Assembly: GCA_013076295.1 (NCBI GenBank)
Contig: RQOL01000876.1
Location: 3,720,001-3,784,000, forward strand
Length of the DNA stretch: 64,000 nt
Reading direction: 5' to 3'
From: Sanderia malayensis
Lineage: Eukaryota; Cnidaria; Scyphozoa; Semaeostomeae; Pelagiidae
Shown here piece by piece: positions 1-13,900 of this stretch. A program made the translations under genes and the position numbers. The notes below the pieces were generated by a model. It had not been told where the DNA came from and searched no databases. It saw only the letters and a program-made list of their open reading frames with translations. Position 1 is the stretch's first letter. Each line of letters opens with the position of its first letter.

Positions 1-1952
1 GTAAACGGGACACGGATAAAGTTTAGGGTCTTTTGGACCAGTGTTATTGATCGCATAGACGTGAACAACTGGTAAAAGTGTTGACAGTACCTTTGGTGAT
101 TGTTCCGTCAGCTTACATCCACGTCTGTCCCATCCAGCACCATCCAGGTACAGACCATAGACATATACTCCTTCCTAAAATCACAAATACAATTCCATGT
201 AAACCAAAGGGCAATTCAGTTATTATCTAAAGAAGTTACATTGTCAGATATATCTTTGTTTTGAGTCGAAATGAAATTATTTAATTATCATTTCATTTCG
301 ATTAGCCCATTAGAAATGATGATTTCTAATGATGATGGGCAAGGCTGCAAGACGTTGGTCTCAAATAAAGCAATTCTCGTGTTGAGAGACCAGCCATCAG
401 ACGCGATGTGATGAAACAGAAATCTGTCACATCTTATCTTGCAACACACTTTCTCAAACAGAGCCTGCATAACCAAACGTATAACTTCAATAGAGATAAG
501 AGGGGGAGAGAGTAAAGTAAGTATCATTTGCCTGCGGTGGGCTTGTGATTTCTTCTTTAACTTGTTTCATAACATCATTGTGCAGCACAACAGAGTCAAG
601 AGCCCATCCTTTGTGCGCACGCGTCACTTCTTGTCTCATTGCAGTGAGGAAGCCTTGCGGATTGAAGAAGCCCGTCATCCAGAAGACGTGCGGCCGACCT
701 TGAAATATCCAAGTCGAGAATTGATTGCTGCGTTCGATCAGCTCGGTAAACCAGAAACCAAGAGTTGCTGATTCCCACGAAACCTAAATAACAAATGATG
801 CATGTAGAAATGGCTCCAAGCGCAACTAAGAGAAATGGCTCCAAGCACAACGAAGATATTTTGTAATGTGAGACAAATGTTACCTTTTGCCACAGATGTG
901 GCACTCTTGCATCGTACATATTATCTAGAGCATCACGGAGATTCTGTAATAAAAAACAACACGTATTCAAGATATTATCTACCACCTTAGCTGGTTGATA
1001 TCTACATCTCTTATAAAAAACCCACCACGATCACAATGCAATGTATCTATTGAAATAGATAACTGCATACCTCGCTCATGATTATTGTGCCTTCGATGGC
1101 CAGCTGTAGATCGGTCAGTGTGTTTCTTACGATTGTTATCACACGTTGCATCCTGTCTATTTCTTGTCGTAAGAAAATATTCATCGACGAAAGTGCACCC
1201 ATTTTTTGCAGTCGAGCTTTAACCTATTAAAACCATTCGCCACATCGATTTAAGCAGTCGACGGTAAAAGCTAAACACGATGATGCAAATGCAAATGGAT
1301 ACAAGCAGAACTTAAAGTAGCATATCAAGGGATAGACGTGAGAAGTAGCTACCTCATGAGGGACGTAATCTGGAGGTAGTTTTGCAAGCATGTCGGCAGC
1401 AAGACGCATCACGATGCTTTCACGTGTCTCCCCACCACCACCACCACTGTCTTTTGGTTGAATGTTTAAGATTGTATCCAGGATATCTTTGGTTCTATTG
1501 CTTTGATAGCTATAGCAGAAGCCAAAAGAATACATCATTAACAACATCATATTCATCAATACAGTGGAGCTAAGCTCTTCGCTTAAAAACCTCTCTTCAA
1601 ATAGATTCTCTGAATAGAGAATCTATTTAAAGAATAGTAACAGAGCTGAGTTGCATAAAGGTGTGTATGTGATGTGACATTTCTCTTACGTTATATCTGC
1701 ATTTGGATGCAAACCAAACACTTCAGGCGTGTCCATCGGCGGCAGGGCTTGGATGTCCTCTCTGAACTCTTCAATTGTCATCACGCTTGGAATTACATAG
1801 CCTTTGTAAAAACAAAACTCATTCTGAAACATGTGATCACCGAACCAAACCTTGGCATATGTGTTCAGCAGTCTCTTATCAAAATCGTCTGTCACACGAC
1901 CACCATACTGAACCTCTCCGATCATGTATCGAACAGTGCTCCAAGAAACACC
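1..1952 (-). CDS. DNAH5/DNAH8-like: Dynein C-terminal domain: exons 80-85, cut at window edge
   Basis: Exons: 1690-1952, 1353-1509, 1071-1223, 884-943, 532-783, 1-174 (continues past the edge). [30 protein letters not shown] and [18 protein letters not shown] mark the domain. The last visible residues, [10 protein letters not shown], sit about 45 residues before the usual stop. The exon 84 to 85 intron uses a GC donor (CAG|GCAAATG, with GC at 530-531). No GT donor nearby would keep the frame. Confidence 0.95.
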
Positions 1953-4900
1953 CTACGATAAACCATAGTTTTTCTCTATTAACTATGAATAGAGTAACGC
2001 ATTGGGCCCAATTTCGTAATATAACAACTATTGGCAAAAGCACACTTCGCATCAAAATACGGACCATTTTCGGGTCAAGATCATCCAGATGATTCTGTAT
2101 AAATTGCACAGTAGCAGTCATGTCTGCTTGGTTGAATTCATAGGGTATGTTCCAGCCAAGCGGTCCGAATTTTCTACGTTCCTGTACGACTGTGTGAAGC
2201 ACAGCAACGGCATACAACATTGTTTTCCATTGCGGCATGCTGCAAACATCGAGTTGATCCTGTGATATGCCAGCGTAGGTCCTCTTCAGGCCGGCTTTCA
2301 CTCCTTGCGGAGGTTCGTTCGTGAATTTAATCGATGCCTTGAAGAGAAAAGCAATACAAGCAATTGAACAAACAATGCATGCATGCAATCCTGGAGAACA
2401 GGGTCAGAGGCACGAACTATCATGGTTAACATCGTAGCTGCATTAAGAAGCCTGAGCTGTTGAGTATATCCGAGTATATCGCGTTTTCAATACAACTGCC
2501 AGCAAAGATATACGCCAATGCCTAAACTATATGCTCTGAGAAATAAGAACCAACAGTGTATTACCTGGAGCAAGCCAATAGGAAACTTGGGATGCTCTTC
2601 AGTTGTGATCCAAATACTGAAGTTCTCGTGTGCTGATTCCATTGACAGTATTGTATCTAATAGTTCGTCCATGAAGTCCAAACCAAGATGACAGTTTTGC
2701 AGCAGAACCCAACCACCCTGTTACGACAAAATGAATGTGCTCAGCAAATAAATGACAGTGAATGCACAAGCAAAGAATAGATGCAGGCAGTTTAGCAGTG
2801 ACCTACAGTGGCTACAGATTGCTGCACCAGCCGTCTGGCGTGGACCTCCTGTCCTTGTCCCATAGATATTGCTCTGCATTCTAAAAGGTCAATATCATAC
2901 AGTGAGTAATATAGCATTAAATATGGACAGGCAAAGCTTCGTAGAGCATAGTAAGCATATGCCATACGAAGGAGCTAGCAAGCTAACAAGTGGGCTTTTA
3001 TCACAAATATATGAACTTCTGCAAATTGAAGAGGGCTTTTATGATAAGGATAATTATTTACATTTAATTGAATAAGGAATGACTAACAGTGACAACTAAC
3101 CGATATCCTTTCGCTTAGCCAGTCCTTCTATGGCACTTGTAGGATCAGAGCCCATTGACAGCAGGCCAATTAACGGTATGTTGAAAGAGCTTTCTTCCCA
3201 GGTCGTCTCCAAATTTAGTATGACACCCTCTGCAAATCGTTCACCGATTGACTCAGCAATGTATCTCCTTGCCTGTGACAGAGTTCTGTCTGGGCACCAA
3301 GACCTAGGAAACCAATCAAAAAGTCATAGAGAAACATATAGAACAATCTGCAATTGCATAAGGCTGAGATAATCAACAGGTACATCGTCTCACCTGATTA
3401 ACAAGAGTTTCTTGAATGTATCAAGCGATACATGGTATCCATCTGGTATTGGATATTCTTCAGGCGAGTCCTTATCACACCAGCTTCTCCATGCTGATTC
3501 ATTTCGAGTCACCTGGTTGAAATGCAAACAATAAAAATCATATGTACTTAGAAGTGTATTTAGAACTGTATGCTTGCTACCATGGGTAACTGACTGTGCT
3601 TGTAACTGGATCTGACCTGTTCAAGAATGCCACTAAACGTACTAAGTCTACTGAGCTGCACTAAGTTCAACCAGGTCATATCTGATATCCACTTGTATGG
3701 CTTTGGCTGTACTGCTTTCAGATCTAATGCTGCACCACCTTGACAAGAACAGAAACAAATGTAATCATGCATAAATCTACAGCTGCAAATGGAAGCAGAC
3801 CACACTACAGAGCATTCTCCACTCTATCCTGCATCATCTACCCCTTAATGGTTTCCAGAAATAACAACCCAACAATGAATGTAACGTAATGTGTTATAAT
3901 AAGTACCTTTGATGAGGGTCTGGAACTCTTGATGTGTCACCTTCTTTCTCTCTAAATCGATTTTCAGAGCCAAAAGCAACGTGAACATGAACTTGTCTGC
4001 TTCGTACAGCCCTCTGGCTGCATACTTAAACAGATCGAAAGTCAAATAGTCGATAATATTCTGAATTCTCTTCGATGGTATAGGGGACTTTTCAGACCTG
4101 AAGAAGAGAGGAACGAGATGATGCCAATGGATACATAGAACATTCAACAATAACAACGTAAGACACATATCAGCTTCAACTAACTGACTGTGAAATGAGA
4201 GCATTAATACCTAAACATTGAGTTGTCAAATAATCCAAGAAACTGCTGCAATGATGTCTGATACATGACATTCACAATACTCATTTCAACAACCAGAAAA
4301 TAGAGTATGCTGCCCCTCGTTGCCACCGGTCGGAACTCCTCCCTGGCTTCGTTGATTTTCAATTCAGTCTCACTGGCAATGAAGAGCTTCTCGCTCACCT
4401 CTTCTGCTGTTTGTTTCGTTGTTTTCAGCACAGCCACAAGTGACTCATCTTCTACCAATGATCCCTGTCACAAAAACAGTCAACACAGTATGTTCAACCG
4501 GTAACTTCAAGAACACGACTTTACACACAATACACTATAAAATATCAAGCTTACTTGAGTACTTGTAAGTCTGTAAAGAAGATTATCTTCCAGCTCTTTC
4601 ATCTTCCTTTTGTTGACAGTGACATCTTCCATCAACTTAACACGTTCAGCTTCCAGCTCCTGTAAGCAAACAGAAAATATAAGCTCAGTATATCATCACC
4701 CAAAAGTTGTTCCTCAATGTATCCTACCACCAACTACCTTTTTGTATTGTTCAGCACGTTAGAAAAACATGTTACCTGCTTTTCTGTATTGATAACTCTT
4801 CCAAGCAACTGGTCCTCCAACCCTTTAATTGTGACAGTAAAGTCGATAATGGCACACTTGGCACTTATCTAAAGACACGATAACATGCACGTCAATATTA

Positions 4901-7900
4901 AAAGTAATCAAAGTCACTAATAGTTTCTATACACAACTGCTAAGTTGCTAATCATTCAAAGCTTTTTTGGAATCTGTAGCATGAAGATAAAACCATACCT
5001 CGGGAGTGTAAGCAGGATTACCGAGCTTGGTAGTTATATAAAGAGTAAATCCTTTCATCACATCCACCTCTTTATCTCCAACTTTCACCTGGCAAAATAA
5101 TATTACTTTGATTAGAACATACAATGGCTAACAGTAGCAGAGATGTGTATAGAATTGAAATCCCTCTCTCATACCTTGAATGTGCTGCCAGATTTGATGA
5201 AGTTCTTCTCTAACACATTATCTAAGGCTGGATCCAATTCCTCTCCAACATCTTCAATCAGTAAAGGTCGACCAAGCGACAGCGAATCCTCAAGATGTGA
5301 TCTAAAGTACTTGTGATTCAACGTTGTAACCTAACAAAACGAGGAAAGTTTTGCATACTCTTCCTAAACAGAAACGTAAAACTTAGAGAGGCATGTATTG
5401 CTTCCAGTTAAACAAGCAATCTAACTGTACTGTGGTGAAGCAATGACGAATGGCATAGGAAACAGACAAAGCCAGAAGTACATGACAATATACTACCTGC
5501 AGCTCGTTGTGTTTCTCTCTTCGTTTAATCCAGCTCTTTCCTTGCGTTTGTGGATCGATAAGAAGAGGATAGCGAGTAGCCTTGGTGACAATAATACCAT
5601 TCTGCACTGACAAATCGTCATTGGGTAGACCTTGCAGACTCCACTCTCCAATCTACAAAAGACAAGAAAAATTGACGGAAATATCCATACCACAGTGCTA
5701 CATTGACGTAAATGTCATCGCGTTGGCAATACTTACTGTAGCATTGTCCACTAGCATTGCAGTTATGTTTAGATTATCGCTGAACGGTATGCTTTTCTCG
5801 TGGAGAACTCTTTCCCAGTTCTCTCTGAGCCTCGTTCTGAATGCTTGGTTGAAAGGACCAGAATACGAAAGAAATCCCGTTGCAACAAGCACATCACCAA
5901 CAAGCCTGAAAACAAAACACAAATCGCTTCTTCATCCCCTGATAAATAAACCAGCAATGGAAAACAGTCTCATACAAATGCAATTAATATTGTATCAGAT
6001 GTGATAACCGATTGCCTGACCGACCTTCCAATTTGTTCCTGAAACGCCCTGCTTTGATCTGTCCAACGTTGTCTCTCTCCACTCAAGCCTTCAATCAATG
6101 CCGATGCAGCCTGCATTTTATTCTTGCACGATTCAGCATCGTCCAGCAAATCCTAATCAAGAGAAACAATAATGCCATTGCATCAGATAATGCCATTGCA
6201 ATTGCATAATGCCAGAGAAACAACAATGCCATTGCATATAAACAAATCATTCTCACCAAACGCAATTCAAAGAACCACCAAATAATACTATTACAGTCCT
6301 CTCAGACGGTTATACACATGATAACATACACCAACCCACCTGTTTTTCCTTCATTGCAGAATCATACATTGCTTGGACGACATCTAATTCCGCTTGCTTT
6401 TCATCGAGGATTGCCTGTGCCTTATTCAAATCAGTTTGCGCCACATTCAATCGAGCTTCTTGTATCACCAGATTCGCTTTCAATGGCAATACCTCTTTGT
6501 TGACTCCATAGAAGGTTGCCATTGCTTTTGTCCATTGTAAAAGACCAGCAACGTCACCACAACTCTAAGAAAAAGCCAAGAAGATTGCTTAGTATAGCCA
6601 CAGCCCACAATCGACGTTATAAGACAATCAGTTCAACAGCATGATCTCTAACGTATTCAAAGAGCTGTATTTCTAATCTCGGACCTTTTTGGCAGCTTCC
6701 AATACGTAGTCTTCCATTCTGAAATAAGGCTGCAAGAGCTCAACCATTTCTTCGTTTATTGAATCTTTTGGAAAGTTCTGCAGACCTTGTAAAAACCCTG
6801 AAGAACTCATGAGCTAGAGAAAACAAGCATGGTGGATTAGCTTAAAGGGATATGTAATCCTATATAGCATACAATGTACACTTTTCGCCAATACAGTTCA
6901 CCACACGACAGTACGGTAGATAGCAGAGGATAATGAACATGTGAACAACGACAAACCTTGAGTGATTCAGACCATGAAGGAACAGGGCATGGCTTTTCGG
7001 CATCCTGCACAACACCAGCCAGCTTGCATCTGAATAGAATCGACACGCAGTCCATGATGCGCATGATCAGATGTGGTGGTTTCGCCAGCTTTCTAACTGT
7101 GGCAATGTGTGCAGGTTTGATGGTCTACAAAGGAACAACAGAATATGCATAACGCTACTGCTTTGATCTTTCTTTACGCTTTACATACGCCTTTAAAGAC
7201 CTTGACAATGAATGAAATAATGTCTAGATACTTGTAGCGCGGCTTCGGCCTCGGCTAGTGCCGGTGCCGCTTTAGCCAGTTTTCCTTCAGCTATTTCTTT
7301 ATCAGCCTACAGAAAGAAATACAATACATCATCAACACCAACGGGTTCAAAAGAACCGACAGCCACTGACAGGGAAGAAAAACTGAAGCATTGAGAATCA
7401 AGCATGCAGGATATTGAACAACTGCACTCACCTCAATCTCTTGAACAATAGCTTGAGCTTTATCTTTGACTTTCTGAACCTCTCCCTTGACTTTTTCTGC
7501 AGCCTGGGCCTTGACTGTCACTTCCTTTAACACCTATTGGATTAATACAATACACATAAGCTAACCATTCAAAAAGATACACAGTATAACTTGAATTCAA
7601 ACACGAATAGAAAAACCCCATATATACTCTCACTATCCTTTGATAAGACACTTGAAAATGGACTGCTTGCTCAATCACATTAATAAATTTATGCACGTAC
7701 TCCAATGTCCTATTATATTACCTTGTCTGCTTTGACAGAGGCTACTTCAAGGTCTTTTTCCTTCACGACTAGCTCCTTTGACAATTGTGTAACAGACTCG
7801 CTGGCTTCAATCAATTTATCCAAGCCAGTCTGCATTCTTGTGGCCAGCTCTCCAATCTCTGACCTTTTTTCGAAGTAAATTGTCTTGTAGCCGTTGATGA

Positions 7901-10900
7901 ATGACAAGTAAGACTTGGGTGTAACGTGCGTTTGTCGACGGAATCTAAAATGGAAAATATTCACATCTTTCACATCAAAACATTCACCTTTCTCACTTCC
8001 CCCCATGATTAAAGGTGTCCCTTGAAACGTCGCACTTATAAACACTCCTGTTCATGGCATGATCAACGTCCCTCTCTTAATAACAATCACTGAACAGACA
8101 AACAGAAACAGGACATGTACACGCTTTTTATTTTATAAGAAACCTAGCTCAAGCCCTACTAGTAACAGTTTCTTAAATTTTCTATTGTTTTCCATTGTTA
8201 AGGAAAACAATAGGACAAAAGAATCTATTGTAATTTAGCACAAATTCTACTAATAAGTTTCTTATAAAGTGGTTTCTTATAAAAAAAAACGTGTATCCAA
8301 TCCAAAAGATATTGTTCTCTGGAGTTTTGATACGACCAACTCTCTAATGGTTACGTATGGGTAGAACAAAGAGAGATGCACGAAAGAAAACAATATCAAT
8401 ATGCTCGTATACCTTTCAAAGTATTGCGTGCAAGATTCTGCCACACCGTCGTGAAAGATACCCATGGCTTCAACAACGCTGTGCTTAATTTTATCACTGC
8501 AAGTGATTTCAAACTTGGATAGAAAATGATCAGCTACTGAAATCAAAGCGTCTTTCGGCCATCGACTGAACCAATCCATCGTACAGCCACTTATCAAACC
8601 GGGAAATTTCAAAGCACGATTCCTGAACTTATCACCAACCTACAATACCAAGCAATCACAGGTCAATATAAAGCACATGTTAAAAAGAATATCCCACGTA
8701 CAAGGGGTTGGCTGACTCCACTCGCACTGAGTATCCCACGTATATGACTTAATATACTAGCCTAAGCTGAAAAGCAAAGTGGTAGTTGAACCATAGCTGC
8801 TATATGGCGTAACTACCAATTAATATATAATGCTTCATCTAACTTAGTATAGTTAATCGTAATCAAAATGTAAATGAAGTTTGAACTGACCGGTGAGAAG
8901 CATAGAACAACGTGAAGGTTATTTCGTGCTCTTGAGATGAAGTAATCGTACAGGTTGTCCTGAGTTGGTGGCACACGAGGAAATTCCTTTTTCATCACAG
9001 GAATCAACTCTTGACTGATCTCATCAAGTTCATCTCGAGCAAACAAGTTGGAAACCTATACAAGCAACGTAAATACAGATTTAAAACGGATCACAATATT
9101 TCCCAGTAGACTAACATTGCATGCATTGGGAGGACAGAACTGTCAAGGCAGAATTAGACCATACCTCTCCAGATGACAGGACGTTATTGACGTATTCAAG
9201 AAATCCTTCATCTTTAATTTCATTATCAGTAAAGATGAATGTAATTCCTTTGCCTTCAGCACCAGCTACACGATACAGGTACTTCAAATCATCCATCAAA
9301 TTTGTTTGGTTGTACGTTCTATAACGAATAACAAATGAACACCTCTTACTTGAATCACTAATGCCTTTACTGTACTGTAATGTAAACATAAGGCGCACTG
9401 TGTTGTACGTTACCGAGTAAGAGTGATTTGGAAAGTTGAGTAGCCAGCAATGAATGACGCTAGTCTTGTCAAGCTCTGTTTTCCAGAGCCTCCTACGCCA
9501 ACAAGCAATGCATTTCCTCTTGGAGTTCTTATTATTCTCGATACCTGAAAGCAAACACAGCTAATTACCAACAAGCCAATTACTTAGCCAATACAGCCAA
9601 TCACCTATTCAGCCCGTCATCAATGTAAAAAGATACACAAACACTTGAATTCAGAGTTGACACGTATAGATAAAAGATGGACAACAAACAGAAAGAAGAC
9701 GTTTACTAGATTCCTACCTTTACAAGATGAGTCATGGCATCTTTGAAAAACACCAAATCCAGTGCACCACCTCGTATCATTTCATTGTAATTCACCATGT
9801 ATGAAGTCAGCTTTTCCTTCAATGTTTGCAACGTTGGAATCTGCAAAGAATGACACGTATATAGACTCAGTAAACGAATACGAGTCAAGTTAGAATGATT
9901 GTTCTATAGCCACATATACTTATCATACAATTTCATAGACTTTTGGAGCATCCAGCTCAGCATCATCAGGCTCATCTCCAGTGGCTTCCGGTGCGTCCCT
10001 GAAATATACGTAGCAAAATACCTCGTAAATCCATTTGTTACACAGCTTATATAATAAGCTGGTTGCCGGTCGTAGTCAACTTACTAACTCACCTCAGAAA
10101 GTCGACAAAATAGGGCTCTGTGTGAATCAAAGACTCTGTCCGTTCGTCTATTTCCTCAGATATAACAGTAGTTATGTTCTTATCAAACCAGCGTTTGTCC
10201 TGTTCATTGGTGAATCTATCAGCTATGACTCTCGTGCACTCGTGTCTCCACAGTGCCAGCAAGTTCTCCTCGTTCACAATCTCTTCACCGGTTACATTCA
10301 GCATCCCTTCCCAGATTCGAGACAGGTCACGCAGATTGAAAACATAGTGGAACTTAGCTGGAGTCGGCAGCATTTTGATCTATAGAATCAACGAGAAGCC
10401 TTGGTGAAATCATAAACTATTTTATGTTGCTGGCAAGGAAATCTAATTGATTCCTATAGACATTGCACACCACTCCAAGACGAGCAGCATCTAACCAACC
10501 TTGGAGAGTCTCCACCTCAAACGTCGTTTGCGATAAGATGCATAGTTTGTTTGGCATTTCTTAGGAAAGCAAGGAAAAACAAAGATAAAGTAATGCAAAC
10601 CTTAGTTTTCTGCCAGAGAATTCTCGTGCAAGACACCAGATTTTTCACAAGACTGCAGACGTCTTGATTGAAACGTGCTGGACAGAAATATCCACCACCA
10701 ATGACACCTGAAAGAAAAACAATTACAAGACATTTCAATCCATCACAGCATAAACAATCAATACCAAATACAACATGCTACACATATGCATAACATACTC
10801 ACCAAATATCTTGTCAATTGAGTTATTAGAAGGCAGTGTACAGTTGAATATGGAGAACTGTCGCTTCAACCTGCTGGGAATGTCATTCCTGCCTCCGCCC

Positions 10901-13900
10901 GGGTGTATCATTGCAGCAATGAATTGCAAATCGACAATGTTCGTGAATTCACCCGGCTTTTCCAGGTTGTAAAATCCTCTCATTTCCATCAGTTGTCTGA
11001 CTATTTCGTTGGTTATCTGGTCTCCCCATTCGTTGATGATTGGCATGTTGATGTCGTCGATGAACACTGTCATCTTTCTACCAGCTGGTGGGCCATATGT
11101 CGTGCCAACTCTCTTGTCCACATAGCTTTCAATTGTTCTCTACGATTGGAGAAGAGAGAACTCCCCATAGCATTTATCAATGAAAGACCCATTAAGCTAC
11201 ATTATTATGTTACACGTTCAAGATCAATCACGATGAAGCATAGCTTAATAACTAACCATTATCGACCATGCATTGCATTCATTGCATAGATTAATGAATG
11301 CATTGCATTATGCATTCATTTAATCTAGCCATTATCGACATGGAGAATGCTTATCAGAGAGAGAGATTAAAGTGGTAACAGCAAGCAATTTACCTGCACA
11401 AGAAGTGGTGTTGTTGCAGATGAAAAACAGAATCCTTTATTCATATGAACTTCAACATCATACTTAGATGCATAGCCCTTCACCATGACTGTCTTAGCCG
11501 TACCTTGCTCTCCAATTAACAGTACAGCCTGCAGAATAAATTTGTATATCAACAATGAGAAACTAACCAGCTAATATTACCACCATACTCCTTGGATGCT
11601 TGGCCAACATTAAAGTGTATTCAAAAGGTAATGAGTTGACACCAATGCAATGAAATGATCACAAACCTTTTGCTGCTTTGCAATTGTATGAATGAGAAAA
11701 TCCGTGCGAACATTATCAACGTTGGGAACAAGAATCGAAGAGTATTCTGGCTTACTATCTGATGGATAATTATACTCTTGCACCCGACTATTCCAATGCT
11801 CCCATTCACCTTTGACAAAATTCATAATGTTTAAATGTACAGCCATTTCTATAGATTGTCTACAACAACCATCTCTACACGCGAGCTACTGGTTTTAGCG
11901 TTTACTAGTCATACAGCATTGAGGTTGCATTCATACAGACATACAGTAAGTCACATACCAGCGCTACCAACGACAAACTCGAATATGGTATCGCCAGTTC
12001 CTTCTTCTATTGTAGGCAAACTTAAATTGCACTTTTCAACCATGAACTGCTCCATTTTCGCCCTGTCACTCAGCTCTAGTAATGCTCCAACGCTCCACAT
12101 AACAGCAAAAGCGACCAGCCTACCGAGATGGTTCGCAGAGAGTATACCATGCTCTTCTTTATTGGGAATTAAACCTTCCATCAGATCGATGAACTACAAC
12201 ACAATACATCAATCCATGCAGCACCTCGACATAAAAAACTGACAATATAATAAATAAGGGTCAGTAGAAGCAAGGTTAAGGAATACATTATTGTTTGCCT
12301 ACTTGTTTGATGACATTGCATTCAAGGACGTCCATCTTTGGCAGTAGATTCTGATTGACAAATGTCACCAGTCCATCAAACATTCCTTCCAGAAGAGATT
12401 CAATCACGTCACCTTCTTGTGGCGCTCTAGTTTTTAGCCAGCCCTGAAAAAATCAATCACAAATAAAAACAACAGGTAAATACCACGAAGCAAACTAACT
12501 GTACAAACTAACAGTACAAACTGCTAATCCAGTAGATGCACAGAAGCAAGCCTCAAGATGCTGAAGGACAATTTAAGTTTGCCTATAATAGTCCATTTAG
12601 ATAACTATAGACAAACGTGAATGCACCTTTGGAGCTTCAAGAAGCATTCAAACGATAAAAAACACAGCATACCTGAAGTATTGGCTTCCAATTGAGTACT
12701 GACGAGCTCATGTATACCATACCATTTCTTGATACTGTTGCTGGCGATGCATTGTCAATATTGTGCACCTCAAATACGATCTTGCAATAAGGCGACATTG
12801 GGATACGATCACCGTTAGCTAATGTCAGTGTCTTGTTATCATCAAGAACTGAATTCAGATTCTCAATCCAGATTGCGTCGACTGGTCCATCCAATATGAG
12901 CCATACATATTCACCTATACAGAGTATATGCATGCTCAAATTCAATCCATATTAATCGAAACTCAATCAATCAATGATATTCAGACAAGCCTTGATCAAT
13001 CGACTTTTATAATAATTAAATAATTACCTTTTTTTGTTTTGAGAGACTTCCTCCACAGGGTTGAGAAGATGCCATCAGTCCAGTCATTAGTCGAAGCATC
13101 AAGTCTGCCAAACATCTGTGGTGCTGTGATAGCTTTGGGATTCATCCTCATTTCGCGATGTGGCTGACCACAATCACCCATTGCTTTCATCAACACGTTG
13201 ATACAGGCTGTCTTGCCAGCTCCACTTGGCCCGAGCGCCATCATTCCATGTCTCACTCTTTGTGTTTCGTACAACTGAAATAAGCGCAAACACTTTAGTT
13301 AATTAAACGCTGAAATACTCAGATCGAAAGTTTCGCAAAGTTACTAAAAAATGATCCAACTACAATAAAGAGCACTGTTCCAATTGGCCGAAGGCCAGAA
13401 ACCACTGGAAAGGAGGCGCGTCAGCTTCCTAGTCTAATAATAACATGTGTCCTTTGACTACCCTAAAAGATAACCTTACAACCCCTATTTCAATCAGCAA
13501 GCCTCTAAATATAGCTTAACATTGTGCATAAGCTTACCTGTATGAGTTTAAGAACCCAAGCAGGGTGATAGATAAGCTTGGCTGCTTCAGTGTTGACTTG
13601 AATGGCTCCCTCAAGCTCTGGATAGCCAGCTTTGTCCAATACGATTCCAGGAAACAAATCATTGATCAAACTCATAAACAACGGTTCATCTTCGTCAACC
13701 TTGAGCGTGTAAAAGAGTATCGTAAAACGTTGAGCCTTTCAATGACACAAGGTTATGATAGAGCAGTACCCCTGAGGAATATCTTAACAAAAGACGTACC
13801 AGTTTTGATAGATTCATATCCCTCAGTACTCTCATCACAGTCGTGCTTTCACTGTCTTGGGGATTGGCTCTTTTGTTGGCACCAAGTGTACGCAACACGG

